This document shows positions 47,339-58,112 of a DNA stretch of 64,000 nucleotides, piece after piece. Source of the DNA: Thermus parvatiensis (GTDB taxonomy: Bacteria > Deinococcota > Deinococci > Deinococcales > Thermaceae); the NCBI RefSeq assembly GCF_001535545.1, contig NZ_CP014141.1:558001-622000 (forward strand). The letters run 5' to 3'. The notes beneath the pieces are model-generated. The model was not told the origin of the DNA, did not search any database, and was given only the letters and a program-made list of their open reading frames with translations. The first letter of the stretch is position 1, and every line of letters begins with the position of its first letter. The translations under genes and the position numbers were made by a program.

Positions 47339-47357
47339 TAAAGTCTTCTTTGGCGTT
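47339..47357 (+). promoter_or_regulatory. rplM-rpsI -10 box and shared initial transcribed sequence
   Basis: TAAAGT (47339-47344) is followed directly by CTTCTTTGGCGTT (47345-47357), identical to the 13 bases after the tRNA-Lys -10 box. No clear -35 hexamer is visible. Confidence 0.55.
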
Positions 47358-47403
47358 CTTGCGGGGTCCCCCGATCCCCCGTCAAGAACAAAGGAGGGCC
47401 CTG

Positions 47404-47826
47404 GTGAAGACGTACGTGCCGAAACAAGTGGAACCCCGCTGGGTTCTCATTGACGCGGAGGGCAAGACCTTGGGGCGGCTTGCCACGAAGATCGCCACCC
47501 TCCTTCGGGGCAAGCACCGCCCCGACTGGACCCCCAACGTGGCCATGGGGGACTTCGTGGTGGTGGTCAACGCCGACAAGATCCGCGTCACCGGGAAGAA
47601 GCTGAAGCAGAAAATCTACACCCGCTATAGCGGCTACCCCGGGGGGCTTAAGAAAATCCCCTTGGAGAAGATGCTGGCCACCCACCCCGAGCGGGTGCTG
47701 GAGCACGCCGTGAAGGGGATGCTGCCCAAGGGGCCTTTGGGCCGCAGGCTCTTCAAGCGGCTCAAGGTCTACGCCGGGCCCACCCATCCCCACCAGGCCC
47801 AGAAGCCGGAGAAGCTGGAGGTTTAG
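47404..47826 (+). CDS. rplM: 50S ribosomal protein L13, 140 aa
   Basis: A complete L13 sequence: [47 protein letters not shown]-like [20 protein letters not shown] and [13 protein letters not shown] 47404 follows AAAGGAGGG. A leader of about 55 bases contains short G/C runs able to pair (GGGG/CCCCC). It forms the conserved L13-S9 operon with rpsI, two bases downstream. Confidence 0.97.
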   Translation: MKTYVPKQVEPRWVLIDAEGKTLGRLATKIATLLRGKHRPDWTPNVAMGDFVVVVNADKIRVTGKKLKQKIYTRYSGYPGGLKKIPLEKMLATHPERVLEHAVKGMLPKGPLGRRLFKRLKVYAGPTHPHQAQKPEKLEV

Positions 47827-47828
47827 CG

Positions 47829-48215
47829 ATGGAGCAGTATTACGGCACCGGAAGGCGCAAGGAGGCGGTGGCCAGGGTCTTTCTCAGGCCCGGTAACGGC
47901 AAGGTCACCGTGAACGGCCAGGACTTCAACGAGTACTTCCAGGGCCTGGTGCGCGCGGTGGCCGCCCTGGAGCCCTTGCGGGCGGTGGACGCCCTGGGCC
48001 GCTTTGACGCCTACATCACCGTGCGGGGCGGGGGGAAGAGCGGCCAGATTGACGCCATCAAGCTGGGCATCGCCCGCGCCCTCGTCCAGTACAACCCCGA
48101 CTACCGGGCGAAGCTCAAGCCCCTGGGCTTCCTCACCCGGGACGCCCGCGTGGTGGAGCGGAAGAAGTACGGCAAGCACAAGGCCCGCCGCGCGCCCCAG
48201 TACTCCAAGCGTTAA
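47829..48215 (+). CDS. rpsI: 30S ribosomal protein S9, 128 aa
   Basis: A complete S9: [16 protein letters not shown] at the start, [20 protein letters not shown] in the middle and the conserved basic tail RRAPQYSKR whose terminal Arg reaches the P-site tRNA. It is followed by an intrinsic terminator. Confidence 0.97.
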   Translation: MEQYYGTGRRKEAVARVFLRPGNGKVTVNGQDFNEYFQGLVRAVAALEPLRAVDALGRFDAYITVRGGGKSGQIDAIKLGIARALVQYNPDYRAKLKPLGFLTRDARVVERKKYGKHKARRAPQYSKR

Positions 48216-48230
48216 GCCCTGGCGCAGGAA

Positions 48231-48258
48231 GCACCCCGGGAACTTCCCGGGGCGCTTT
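48231..48258 (+). terminator. Intrinsic terminator of the rplM-rpsI operon
   Basis: GCACCCCGGGAA and TTCCCGGGGCGC form a long stem (one mismatch, minimal loop), followed by TTTTC. It starts 16 bases after the rpsI stop. Confidence 0.8.
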
Positions 48259-48268
48259 TCCCTTGGAC

Positions 48269-49950
48269 CTAGCCCTGCTTTTTGGCGAACTCCTCCCTGA
48301 GCTCCCTCCTCAGGATCTTCCCCACGCTGGACTTGGGGAGGCTTTCGCGGAACTGGATGATGCGGGGGACCTTGTAGGCGGCAAGGTTCTGCCGGCAGAA
48401 GGCCTCGATGTCCTTTTCTGTGACCTTGCCGCGGTACTCCTCCTTGAGGACGAGGAAGGCGGCCACGGTTTCTCCCCGGTAGGGGTCGGGGACGCCCACC
48501 ACGGCGGCTTCCTGGACGGCCTCGTGCTGGTAGAGGACTTCTTCTACTTCGCGGGGGTAGATGTTGTAGCCGCCGGCGATGATCATGTCTTTTTTGCGGT
48601 CTACGATGTAGAAGTAGCCGTCCTCGTCCATTTTGGCCATGTCGCCGGTGTAGAGCCAGCCGTCTTTGAGGGTCTTCTCTGTTTCTTCGGGGCGGTTCCA
48701 GTAGCCTTTCATGACGTTGGGGCCCTTGACGATGAGCTCGCCCACCTCGCCCATGGGGACCTCCTTCCCTTCCTCGTCCACCACCTTGGCCTCCACGCTG
48801 GGCAGGGGCATGCCGATGGAGCCCTTCTTGATGAGGCCGAGGACGGGGTTGGAGTGGGTCACGGGGCTCGCTTCGGAGAGGCCGTACCCCTCAATGAGCC
48901 TCGCCCCGGTGAGCTCTTCAAAGCGCTTGGCCACCTCCACGGGCAGGGGGGCCGCTCCGGAGAGGCAGATGCGGATGCTCTTGACGTTCCGTTTTTCTAT
49001 GCCGGGGAAGTTGTTGAAGGCCACGTAGAGGGTGGGGACGCCGGGGAAGTGGGTGACCTGGTGTTTTTCAATGGCCTCCACGATGGCCTTGATCTCGGGC
49101 CTCGGGAGGAGGACGATCTTGTAGCCCGAGAAGAGGCCGTAGTTCATGGCCACGGTCATCCCGTAGACGTGGAAAAAAGGCAGGGCCCCGAGCATGACCC
49201 CTTTGCCCACGAGGTCCTTGGAGGTGGGGTCCCAGGCGTCAATCTGGAGGACGTTGGCCACGAGGTTTTTGTGGGTGAGCATCGCCCCCTTGGAGAGGCC
49301 CGTGGTGCCCCCGGTGTACTGGAGGAGGGCGAGGTCCTCGGGGCCGGGGACGTGGGGCTCGGCGGGGGGCGCTTGAGGAGTTCGGCGAAGGCGTGGAAGC
49401 CCTCCCGCTTGGGGAAGCCCAGGGGAAGGCCGTCCCGCTTGGCCTTCAGGGGGTAGAGGAGGTTCTTGGGGAAGGGGAGGAAGTCCTTGATCCCCGTGAC
49501 CACCACCCGCTTCACCGGGACCTCCTTTTCCACCTCCAAAAAGCGGGGGAGGAGGTGGTCCAGGATCACCAGGGTTTCCGCCCCGGCGTCTTTGAGTTGG
49601 TGCCGTAGCTCCCTCGGGGTGTAGAGGGGGTTCACGTTCACCCCCACGCCCCCGGCGAGGAGGGTGCCGTAGAAGGCGACGACGAACTGGGGGGAGTTGG
49701 GGAGCATGATGGCCACCCGGTCCCCGGGCCGCACCCCCAGGTCCTTAAGCCCCTGGGCGAAGCGGCGGGCGAGGCCCCATAGCTCCTGGTAGCTGAGGGT
49801 CTTCCCCAGAAACTCCAGGGCGACGTTTTGGGGGAAGCGGCGGGCGCTTTCCTCCAGGAACCGCCAAAGGGGAATGGCGGGGACCTCGATCTCCGGCGGA
49901 ACACCGGGGTCGTAGTGGGCCAGCCACGGCTTCTCGCGTACCCGGTCCAT
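48269..49950 (-). CDS. Long-chain acyl-CoA synthetase (AMP-forming), about 560 aa (frameshift in reading)
   Basis: ANL-superfamily motifs: a P-loop equivalent YTGGTTGLSKGAMLTHKNL, GYGLSEASPV, YTGDMAKMDEDGYFYIVDRK and the C-terminal catalytic Lys in PKSSVGKILRRELRE. It activates fatty acids to acyl-CoA through an acyl-adenylate. The frame breaks at 49364-49369 (G6, C on the coding strand; needs seven). Codons near 48500-48720 have more T/A in the third position than their surroundings, suggesting a mosaic. GAGGCAAGAG precedes ATG 49950. Confidence 0.9.
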
Positions 49951-50013
49951 CTCTTGCCTCCTTTGCCTTTAGGCTACCAGAGGCTTTGTACCGGGTTCAA
50001 GACCTCCCGGGTG

Positions 50014-50019
50014 TACCAT
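50014..50019 (+). promoter_or_regulatory. -10 box of the phosphoribosyltransferase gene (leaderless)
   Basis: TACCAT is followed by six bases and ATG 50026. Confidence 0.5.
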
Positions 50020-50025
50020 GGGGGT

Positions 50026-50652
50026 ATGCGCTTTCGCGACCGCAGGCACGCCGGGGCGCTCCTCGCCGAGGCCTTGGCCCCCTTGGGCCTCGAGGCGCCC
50101 GTGGTCCTGGGCCTGCCCCGGGGCGGGGTGGTGGTGGCCGACGAGGTGGCGAGGCGTCTGGGCGGGGAGCTGGACGTGGTCCTGGTGCGCAAGGTGGGCG
50201 CCCCGGGAAACCCGGAGTTCGCCCTGGGGGCCGTGGGGGAGGGAGGGGAGCTTGTCCTCATGCCCTACGCCCTGCGGTACGCCGACCAAAGCTACCTGGA
50301 GCGGGAGGCGGCCCGGCAGCGGGACGTCCTCCGCAAGCGCGCGGAGCGTTACCGGAGGGTGCGGCCCAAGGTGGCCCTCAAGGGCCGGGACGTGGTGCTG
50401 GTGGACGACGGGATGGCCACAGGGGCGAGCATGGAGGCGGCCCTCTCCGTGGTCCTTCAGGAGGAACCGAGGCGGGTGGTGGTGGCCGTGCCCGTGGCGA
50501 GCCCGGAGGCGGTGGAACGGCTTAAGGCCTGGGCGGAGGTAGTGGCCCTTTCCGTCCCCCAGGACTTCGCCGCCGTGGGGGCGTACTACCTAGACTTCGG
50601 CGAGGTGACCGACGAGGACGTGGAGGCCATCCTGCTAAAATGGGCGGGATGA
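50026..50652 (+). CDS. Phosphoribosyltransferase-fold protein (TT1426-type), 208 aa
   Basis: A type I PRTase fold with the PRPP-binding loop DVVLVDDGMATGASMEAAL, and LGLPRGGVVVADEVARRLG near the N-terminus. I recall TT1426 of Thermus with this sequence and known structure. The hood region (PYALRYADQSYLEREAARQR) is unlike purine or pyrimidine PRTases, so the base substrate is unknown. The stop overlaps the cupin start. Confidence 0.82.
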   Translation: MRFRDRRHAGALLAEALAPLGLEAPVVLGLPRGGVVVADEVARRLGGELDVVLVRKVGAPGNPEFALGAVGEGGELVLMPYALRYADQSYLEREAARQRDVLRKRAERYRRVRPKVALKGRDVVLVDDGMATGASMEAALSVVLQEEPRRVVVAVPVASPEAVERLKAWAEVVALSVPQDFAAVGAYYLDFGEVTDEDVEAILLKWAG

Positions 50653-51020
50653 AGCCCGTGGTGAAGCAGGCCGCAAGCGTGGAGGCCCGCCCCGTGGAGC
50701 GGGGGGAGAAGGCCTTCATCCAGGTGCTCATCGGTCCGGAGGACGGGGCCCCCCACTTCATCCTCCGCAAGTTCACCCTCCTGCCCGGCGGGCGCATTCC
50801 CAAGCACCGCCACCCCACCCTGGAGCACGAGCAGTACGTCCTCTCCGGGCGGATGAAGGTGACCTTGGGGGACGAGGTGCGGGAGGTGGCGGCGGGGCAG
50901 GCCGTCTTCATCCCCGCCGGCACCCCCCACGCCTACGTGAACGAGGGGGAGGAGCCGGTGGAGTTCCTCTGCATCATCCCCAAGACGAGCGGCTACGCCA
51001 CGGAGTGGCTGGAGGGGTAG
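50649..51020 (+). CDS. Cupin-domain protein, 123 aa
   Basis: A single small cupin: motif 1 IPKHRHPTLEHEQYVLSG with two His and a Glu, and motif 2 VFIPAGTPHAYVN with the third His, so a metal site is likely. The substrate is unknown. ATG 50649 overlaps the previous stop (ATGA); TAAAAT seven bases upstream could also drive a separate leaderless transcript. An in-frame ATG at 50640 is the alternative start. Confidence 0.83.
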   Translation: MKPVVKQAASVEARPVERGEKAFIQVLIGPEDGAPHFILRKFTLLPGGRIPKHRHPTLEHEQYVLSGRMKVTLGDEVREVAAGQAVFIPAGTPHAYVNEGEEPVEFLCIIPKTSGYATEWLEG

Positions 51021-51036
51021 GGGACACGCCACGGCC

Positions 51037-51993
51037 TCACGCCCGCACCTCCTGCCGCTGGAAGGCCACGTAGGCCCCGGTGAAGAGAAGGAGGGTGAGG
51101 GCGAGGAGCCCCGTGATCTGGGGCCAGACCAGAAGGACGCTCTGGGAGAGGGGAAGGGGCGTGCCCAAGACGGCGCCCTCCAGCTGCGTGATGAGGATGG
51201 GGCCCAAGGAGCGGACCGCCGGGTTGAGGAGGGCGGTGAGGGCTTCGGCGTAAAGGGTGTTGGGGGAGAGGCGGGAGATCCAGAGGGCGAGCTGGGCCTG
51301 CCTGAGCTGGCTTTCCGGGTCAAAGGGGTCGGCCCGGAGGAGGAGGGCCGTGGCCGCAAGGTCGGTGAGGATGGGGTAGAAGACGGCGAAGAAGAGCCAG
51401 ACCCCTAAGGCGGCCAGGGCGGCGGTGGCGGGCTGGCGGAAGAGGACGGAGAAGAGGAGGCCCAAGGCGAGCCAGACCCCGGCGTAGCCCAAGGTGGCGA
51501 GGAGGAAGAAGAAGGCCCGCCCCACCTCCTCGCTTCCCGGCGGCACCCCGAGCCTGAGGAGGCCCAGGCCCACCACCATGAGGAAGAGGGCGAAGAGGAG
51601 GAGGGCCAGGGTGCCGAGGCCTGCAAGGAACTTGCCGAAGAGGAGGGCGTCCCGGTAGATGGGTTGGGAGAGAACCCGGGAGAGCGTCCCCCGGGCGTAC
51701 TCCCCGTTCACCGCGTCAAAGGCCAAGGCGATGGCGGCCAGGGGGATGAAGAAGGAGAGGAAGCCCACGAAGGAGGGCAGGGGGTCCTGGGCCGTGGTGA
51801 GGAGCTTGAGGTAGAGGAAGGGGTCCTCTCCCACCGTCTGGCGCAGGGCCTGGCTTCCTGTGTAGAGGGCCCCCAGGGCGGAGAGGAGGATGAGGACCTC
51901 CAGGATCCGCATCCTGAGGCCGGTGAGGTGGTCGGCCATCTCCTTGAAGAAGACGGCCCATAGCCCGGTCCAAGGCGAGCCTTCACGCCGCAT
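51037..51993 (-). CDS. ABC-2-type transporter permease (NosY-like), 318 aa
   Basis: Six hydrophobic segments, with an N-terminal amphipathic stretch ([20 protein letters not shown]), a large extracytoplasmic loop and [20 protein letters not shown], typical of ABC-2 permeases of the NosY/CcmB-like group. It overlaps the end of the ATPase gene by 11 bases. With the ATPase and the NEW3 protein it forms a three-gene exporter operon. Substrate unknown. Confidence 0.85.
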   Translation of the reverse strand: MRREGSPWTGLWAVFFKEMADHLTGLRMRILEVLILLSALGALYTGSQALRQTVGEDPFLYLKLLTTAQDPLPSFVGFLSFFIPLAAIALAFDAVNGEYARGTLSRVLSQPIYRDALLFGKFLAGLGTLALLLFALFLMVVGLGLLRLGVPPGSEEVGRAFFFLLATLGYAGVWLALGLLFSVLFRQPATAALAALGVWLFFAVFYPILTDLAATALLLRADPFDPESQLRQAQLALWISRLSPNTLYAEALTALLNPAVRSLGPILITQLEGAVLGTPLPLSQSVLLVWPQITGLLALTLLLFTGAYVAFQRQEVRA

Positions 51994-52904
51994 GGGCCAC
52001 CTCCTTGAAGTAGTGGGCGTAGATCTCGTCCAAGCTGGGCTGGCGCAGGCTTAGGGCGTAGAGGGGGCCCCGTTCCACCGCCAGCCGGGCGAGCTCGGGG
52101 CGGAGGTCCCGGGTGGCGAGGACCCGGTAGCGGCCCCCATCGGCTTCCACCCGGCTCACGCCCTCCACGGCCTCGAGGGCCCCCTCCAGGCCGGGGGCGC
52201 CCTCCAGGAGGATCTCGTACTGCCCCCCAGGACCCGGTGGGCGAGCTCGGCCACCGTGCCCTCGAGGGCGAGCCGTCCCTTGTGGAAGAGGCCCACCCGG
52301 TCGCAGACCTCCTGCACCTGGTGGAGGAGGTGGCTGGAGAGGAGGACGGTGATCCCCTCCGCCTTGAGGCCCTTGATGAGCTCCAAAAACTCCCGGGCGG
52401 CCTCGGGGTCCAGGCCCAGGGTGGGCTCGTCCAGGATGGCCACCTTCGGCTTTTTGAGGAGGACCTCGGCGAGGCCCAGGCGCTGGCGCATCCCCCGGCT
52501 GAAGGCCGCCACCTTGCGGTCTTTCACCTCCCAAAGCCCCATGCGCTTCAGGACCTCCTCAATGCGCTCCTCAGCTTCCCGGTCGGGAAGGCCCAAGAGG
52601 CGGGTGGTGTAGCGGAGGTTTTCCCAGGCGGAAAGCTCCCCGTAAAAGCCCACCTGGTCAGGGAGGTAGCCCACCCGGGCCTTGACCTTGAGGGGCTCCC
52701 GCATGGGGTCAAACCCCAGGACCCGGGCCTCCCCCGAGGTGGGCTCGGTGAGCCCGAGGAGCATGAGGATGGTGGTGGTCTTCCCCGAGCCGTTGGGGCC
52801 CAGAAGGCCGTAAACCTCCCCTCTTTTACCTCCAGGTTCAGGTCCTCCACAGCCACCACCCGGCCGTACCGCTTGGTGAGGCCATGGGTCTGGATGACCG
52901 TCAT
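51983..52904 (-). CDS. ABC transporter ATPase, about 307 aa (two frameshifts in reading)
   Basis: The N-terminus reads [20 protein letters not shown]. Walker A ([14 protein letters not shown]) appears only after adding a base at 52818-52821 (C4). The signature [16 protein letters not shown], Walker [15 protein letters not shown] and the switch His in LLSSHLLHQ are intact. A second base is missing at 52223-52228 (C6), after which a C-terminal DUF4162-like domain runs to [10 protein letters not shown]. It energises the permease encoded downstream. Confidence 0.9.
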
Positions 52905-52905
52905 C

Positions 52906-54051
52906 CTACCTCCGGCCGAAGCGGTTCACGGCGAAGCCCAGGACGAGGACGGCCACCGCCACGAGGGCCACACCCACGAGGCCCCAGAGGGTGGAGGTGA
53001 CCACGGTGGCCCGGTAGTCCAGGCTCTCGCTCACCCCCTCGTCCCCCGAGACCCTGAGGGTCACCATGTAGTCCCCCGCCACCGCCTTGGGGGAGGGCTT
53101 GATGCGGGCGGTGACCTCCGCCTCCTGCCCCGGTTCCAGGACCTCCAGCTTTTCCGGCTCAAACTTTACTTCCCAGCCCGAGGGCTCAAAGGCGCTGAAG
53201 GAGAGATTCTTGGCGGGGGCGCTCCCCTCGTTCTTCACCACGAGCTTCACGGCGTTTTCCCGCCCGGCGGTGACCGAGCCGGAAAGCCGGCCCTCCTTGG
53301 TGCTGAGGCGCACCTCGGGGCGGCCGGTGACCTCCAGGGTCAAGGCCAGATCCGCCCGGGCGTCCCCCGCCACCGCCCGGAGGGTCACGCCGTAGGCCCC
53401 GGCGGGCGTGTCCTTGGGCAGGGAGACCTCCACGTCCAGGTCCCGGCTCTCCCCGGCCTTGACGGGGAGGCTCGTCACCTGCTGGCTGGAGAAAGCGGGG
53501 GTGAAGGTCACCTGGAAGCCCTGGGGCGCCTGGTACTCCAGGGAGACCAGGAGATCCTGGTCGGACTCGTTCCTCAGGGTCACCCGGTAGCGGAAGGAGC
53601 TCGTGGGGGGGCCTTTGAGGACGGGGAGCTCCGCCTCGAGGGAAAGCCGTTTGGGGAGCCCCTGCCCCACCATGAGGGTGATGGGCAGGCTCGCCGTCTG
53701 GCCGAGGCCCTCGGCGCGGACGAGGAAGCGGTAGGTGCCCTCCTTGACCTCCTTGGGCGGCTGGAGGCGGAGGGTGAGGCTTGCTTCCTGGTCGGGGTTC
53801 AGGTAGACGGCCCGCACCAGGCGGCCGCCCCCGGTGAGCACCGCCTGCCACCCCGCCGGGACCTCGGGCACGGAGAGGCGCACCACCCCGGGAGGGAGGC
53901 CGTAGCTTTTCAGGGTGAGGGTGAGGCTCACGCTCTCCCCGGGCTGGACCCCGATCTCGGGGTAGGCGGTGCCCAGGGCCAGACCCCGGTACTGCTGCGC
54001 CAGCGCTAGGCTCCAAAGCACCGCGAGAAGGGCCAGAAGGTTCCGCATCAT
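52906..54051 (-). CDS. NEW3-domain secreted or membrane-anchored protein, 381 aa
   Basis: A signal peptide (MRNLLALLAVLWSLALA) is followed by three or more beta-sandwich repeats of the NEW3/CARDB-like kind (VQPGESVSLTLTLKSYG, RYRVTLRNESDQDLLVSLEY, AVKLVVKNEGSAPAKNLSF) and a C-terminal membrane helix (LVGVALVAVAVLVLGFAVNRF). Such proteins often partner ABC-2 exporters. ATG 54051 follows GTGGAGG with correct spacing. The ATPase gene starts one base after its stop. Confidence 0.82.
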   Translation of the reverse strand: MMRNLLALLAVLWSLALAQQYRGLALGTAYPEIGVQPGESVSLTLTLKSYGLPPGVVRLSVPEVPAGWQAVLTGGGRLVRAVYLNPDQEASLTLRLQPPKEVKEGTYRFLVRAEGLGQTASLPITLMVGQGLPKRLSLEAELPVLKGPPTSSFRYRVTLRNESDQDLLVSLEYQAPQGFQVTFTPAFSSQQVTSLPVKAGESRDLDVEVSLPKDTPAGAYGVTLRAVAGDARADLALTLEVTGRPEVRLSTKEGRLSGSVTAGRENAVKLVVKNEGSAPAKNLSFSAFEPSGWEVKFEPEKLEVLEPGQEAEVTARIKPSPKAVAGDYMVTLRVSGDEGVSESLDYRATVVTSTLWGLVGVALVAVAVLVLGFAVNRFGRR

Positions 54052-54096
54052 AGGCGCCTCCACTCCTCAAGCTAGGGAAGGCGCATGAAGGAAACA

Positions 54097-54125
54097 TGAA
54101 AGGCCCCGGGGGGCTCCCGGGACCA
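54097..54125 (-). terminator. Possible terminator after speH
   Basis: In gene orientation GGTCCCGGG, AGCC, CCCCGGGGCC forms a GC-rich stem followed by TTTC. The T-run is short, so this is tentative. Confidence 0.4.
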
Positions 54126-54138
54126 GAGGAGGGCGGCC

Positions 54139-54573
54139 TCAGCCCACCCGGGCTTCCAGGTACTCCCGCTCGCCCAGGACGATCTGGCGGGCGAGCTCGG
54201 GGTCCTTGGGGAACTCCTTGCCCCGGTTGATCATGTAGGTCTCGTAGCGCCGGATCTCAAAGACCTCGGCGAGCTTCTTCAGGGCCTTCGCCATGTCAAA
54301 GGCCTTGCAGGAGAAGATGTCCACGGAAAGGAAGCGCTTCTTGGGGAAGGTGTGGATGGCGATGTGGCTTTCGGCGATGATGACCACGCCGGTCACCCCG
54401 TCCTCGCCCCCGGGCCCGTAGCTGTAGACGAAGGGTGGAAGGACCTTGGTCATCTCCATCTCCTCAGGAAGCTCGTTGAGAACCCGGCGGATGAGCTCCG
54501 CGTCCCGCAGGCGATCGGGGTTCGCCTCGTAGCCGTCCACCATCAGGTGAGGACCGAAGCCGAAGAGTTCCAC
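54139..54573 (-). CDS. speH: S-adenosylmethionine decarboxylase proenzyme, 144 aa
   Basis: A prokaryotic class 1 (SpeH) enzyme: FGPHLMVDGYEANP at the start and the self-cleavage site IIAESHIAIHTFPK, where Ser69 becomes the pyruvoyl group, plus FSCKAFDMAKAL. It supplies aminopropyl groups for the long and branched polyamines that thermophiles make. GTG 54573 is chosen because AAAGGAGG ends eight bases before it; GTG 54582 abuts that site and TTG 54576 is also possible. The 5' leader holds a hairpin (54591-54622). Confidence 0.92.
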   Translation of the reverse strand: MELFGFGPHLMVDGYEANPDRLRDAELIRRVLNELPEEMEMTKVLPPFVYSYGPGGEDGVTGVVIIAESHIAIHTFPKKRFLSVDIFSCKAFDMAKALKKLAEVFEIRRYETYMINRGKEFPKDPELARQIVLGEREYLEARVG

Positions 54574-54590
54574 CAAGACCACCTCCTTTC

Positions 54591-54622
54591 CGTGCCCCCC
54601 GGGGTATCCCCCCTACGGCACG
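54591..54622 (-). promoter_or_regulatory. 5'-terminal hairpin in the speH leader
   Basis: Outer arms CGTGCC and GGCACG pair perfectly and enclose a second pairing of C and G runs. The predicted transcription start (about seven bases after the -10 box) coincides with the first base of the hairpin, and the ribosome binding site follows a few bases after it. Confidence 0.5.
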
Positions 54623-54628
54623 CCCCCC

Positions 54629-54656
54629 ATTATGCCCCCCCCTCCCCCCCCTGTCA
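54629..54656 (-). promoter_or_regulatory. speH promoter with a G-run spacer
   Basis: TTGACA (54656 down to 54651), 16-base spacer of G7-A-G8 on the minus strand, CATAAT (54634 down to 54629). The spacer is an uninterrupted purine tract. Confidence 0.75.
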
Positions 54657-54866
54657 AGACCCCGTCGGAGAGCGGGAAAGCCCGCGTGGGACGTGGGGGG
54701 CTTTGCGGGGGGTTTGCCCGGGGGCGCCTGGGGAAGGGGCGGTAGACGTTTCTTCGCATGGGATCGGCGCTTTATACCCCCCTCCTGTAACAGGGGGCGG
54801 GTGTGCCGGAGGATACCGAGGGGGATGAGGAAAAAGTGATATGATGGCCTCCGGCTGGAGGGAAGC
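54657..54866. other. Divergent region between speH and sdhC, no gene seen
   Basis: The stretch has G/C runs and a hairpin (CCCCCT, eight bases, AGGGGG at about 54783-54797), but no coding frame with a ribosome binding site. TATGAT (54840-54845) is a plausible sdhC -10 box. The rest is unexplained. Confidence 0.4.
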
Positions 54867-55232
54867 ATGTACAGGGGAAGCGAAGGGCAGTGGGCGTTCT
54901 ACTTGCACCGCATCTCGGGGATCGGGATCCTGGTCTTCCTCGTCCTTCACGTCCTCAACATCGCTAGCGCCATGTGGGGGCCCGAGGTGTCCAACGCCTT
55001 CATGAAGTTCTACCACCAACCCGTGTTCCAGCTCGGTCTCCTCGTCCTGATCGCCGGGGTGCTTTACCACGGGTTTAACGGCCTTAGAATCATCCTCATG
55101 GACTTCACCACCTGGGGGGTGCGCTACCAGAGGCAGCTCTGGTACGGGGTCTGGGTCCTTTTCGTGGTCTTCTACCTGCCCTTTTTGGTGAAGATTGGCG
55201 GGGGCATCCTGGGGGGGAGCCATGGCGATTAA
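54867..55232 (+). CDS. sdhC: Succinate dehydrogenase cytochrome b subunit SdhC, 121 aa
   Basis: Three membrane helices with the family's FYLHRISGIGILVFLVLHVL segment (His, Arg, Ser near the quinone site) and the heme-ligand His in GVLYHGFNGLRIIL. It anchors complex II in the cytoplasmic membrane. GGAGGGAAGC precedes ATG 54867. The stop lies inside the start region of sdhD, so the subunits are co-translated. Confidence 0.92.
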   Translation: MYRGSEGQWAFYLHRISGIGILVFLVLHVLNIASAMWGPEVSNAFMKFYHQPVFQLGLLVLIAGVLYHGFNGLRIILMDFTTWGVRYQRQLWYGVWVLFVVFYLPFLVKIGGGILGGSHGD

Positions 55233-55617
55233 GTCCAAGCGCTACCAGGAGGCGAGGCTCGAGGCCAGCACCAACCTGGAGCTCTACTGGTGGGTCTTCA
55301 TGCGCGTCTCCGGGGTGGTGCTCGTCTTCTTGCTCATCGGCCACATGTGGATGAACGCCGTTCTCGTGGACCTCAACTCCATTGACTACGACTACGTGGC
55401 CAAGAGACTTTCCCAGACCACCTGGAAGGTCTACGACTGGCTGATCCTGGCCCTGGCGCTCCTCCACGGGGGGAACGGGCTGCGCTACGTGCTGGACGAC
55501 TGGGTTCGGGACCCGGCCAAGCGCTTTTGGACCAAGGTGGTGATCTACTCCTTGCTGGCCTTCCTCTTCTTCCTGGGAAGCCTTTCCCTGTTCAACTACG
55601 ACTACGGGGTGAACTAG
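55222..55617 (+). CDS. sdhD: Succinate dehydrogenase membrane anchor SdhD, 131 aa
   Basis: Three membrane helices: LYWWVFMRVSGVVLVFLLIGH with a His in GHMWMN, then LILALALLHGGNGLRYVLDD with a second His, and the C-terminal WTKVVIYSLLAFLFFLGSLS. With SdhC it binds heme b and the quinone. ATG 55222 overlaps sdhC by 11 bases; its TAG is one base before the sdhA start. Confidence 0.92.
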   Translation: MAIKSKRYQEARLEASTNLELYWWVFMRVSGVVLVFLLIGHMWMNAVLVDLNSIDYDYVAKRLSQTTWKVYDWLILALALLHGGNGLRYVLDDWVRDPAKRFWTKVVIYSLLAFLFFLGSLSLFNYDYGVN

Positions 55618-55618
55618 T

Positions 55619-57351
<1,733 letters not shown>

Positions 57352-57359
57352 GAGGCTCC

Positions 57360-58058
57360 ATGCAGGTCACGCTCAAGATCCTCCGCTTTGACCCCGCCAA
57401 GGACAAGAAGCCCCGCTGGGAGACCTACCAGGTGGAGGCCGAGCCTACCGACCGGGTTCTGGACCTCCTCCACAAGGTCAAGTGGTACCAGGACGGCTCC
57501 CTGGCCTTCCGAAGGAGCTGCGGCCACGGCATCTGCGGCTCCGACGCCATGCTCATCAACGGCAAGAACCGCCTGGCCTGCAAAACCCTGGTGAAGGACC
57601 TGGGGAGCGTCATCACCGTGGAGCCCATCCGGGGCCTCCCGGTGGAGAAGGACCTCATCGTGGACATGGAGCCCTTCTTCGCCGCCTACCGGGCGGTGAA
57701 GCCCTACCTCATCAACGACGAGCCCCCGCCCCAACGGGAAAGGCTCCAGTCCCCTGAGGAGCGGGCCCGGTTTGACCAGGGAACCAAGTGCATCCTCTGC
57801 GCCAGCTGCACCACGAGCTGCCCCGTCTTCTGGGTGAACGGCACCTACATCGGCCCCGCCGCCATCGTCCAGGCCCACCGCTTCATCTTTGACTCCCGCG
57901 ACCGGGGCAAAAGGGAGCGCTTCAAGGCCCTGGGCTCGGGGAGCGGGGTATGGCGGTGCCGCACCGCCTACAACTGCACCGAGGCCTGCCCTCGGGAGAT
58001 CCCCGTGACCCAGCTCATCGAGGAGGTCAAGCGGGCCATCCTCTTTGACAGCTTCTAA
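57360..58058 (+). CDS. sdhB: Succinate dehydrogenase iron-sulfur subunit SdhB, 232 aa
   Basis: The [2Fe-2S] ligands lie in RRSCGHGICGSDAMLINGKN and RLACKTL. The [4Fe-4S] and [3Fe-4S] ligands lie in CILCASCTTSCPVFW and CRTAYNCTEACPREIP. It carries electrons from SdhA flavin to the membrane quinone. GAGGCTCC precedes ATG 57360. The gene ends the sdhCDAB operon and is followed by a strong terminator. Confidence 0.95.
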   Translation: MQVTLKILRFDPAKDKKPRWETYQVEAEPTDRVLDLLHKVKWYQDGSLAFRRSCGHGICGSDAMLINGKNRLACKTLVKDLGSVITVEPIRGLPVEKDLIVDMEPFFAAYRAVKPYLINDEPPPQRERLQSPEERARFDQGTKCILCASCTTSCPVFWVNGTYIGPAAIVQAHRFIFDSRDRGKRERFKALGSGSGVWRCRTAYNCTEACPREIPVTQLIEEVKRAILFDSF

Positions 58059-58071
58059 AGGCGATAAAGGG

Positions 58072-58101
58072 CGCGCCCCGGGGTTCCCCGGGGCGCGTTT
58101 T
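58072..58101. terminator. Terminator of the sdh operon (possibly bidirectional)
   Basis: CGCGCCCCGGG, loop GTTC, CCCGGGGCGCG, then TTTT on the plus strand. It lies between the convergent sdhB and PfpI-like genes. On the minus strand a short T-tract (ATCGCC/CTTTAT region) follows, so some function in both directions is possible. Confidence 0.8.
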
Positions 58102-58112
58102 GGTCCTGGGAT

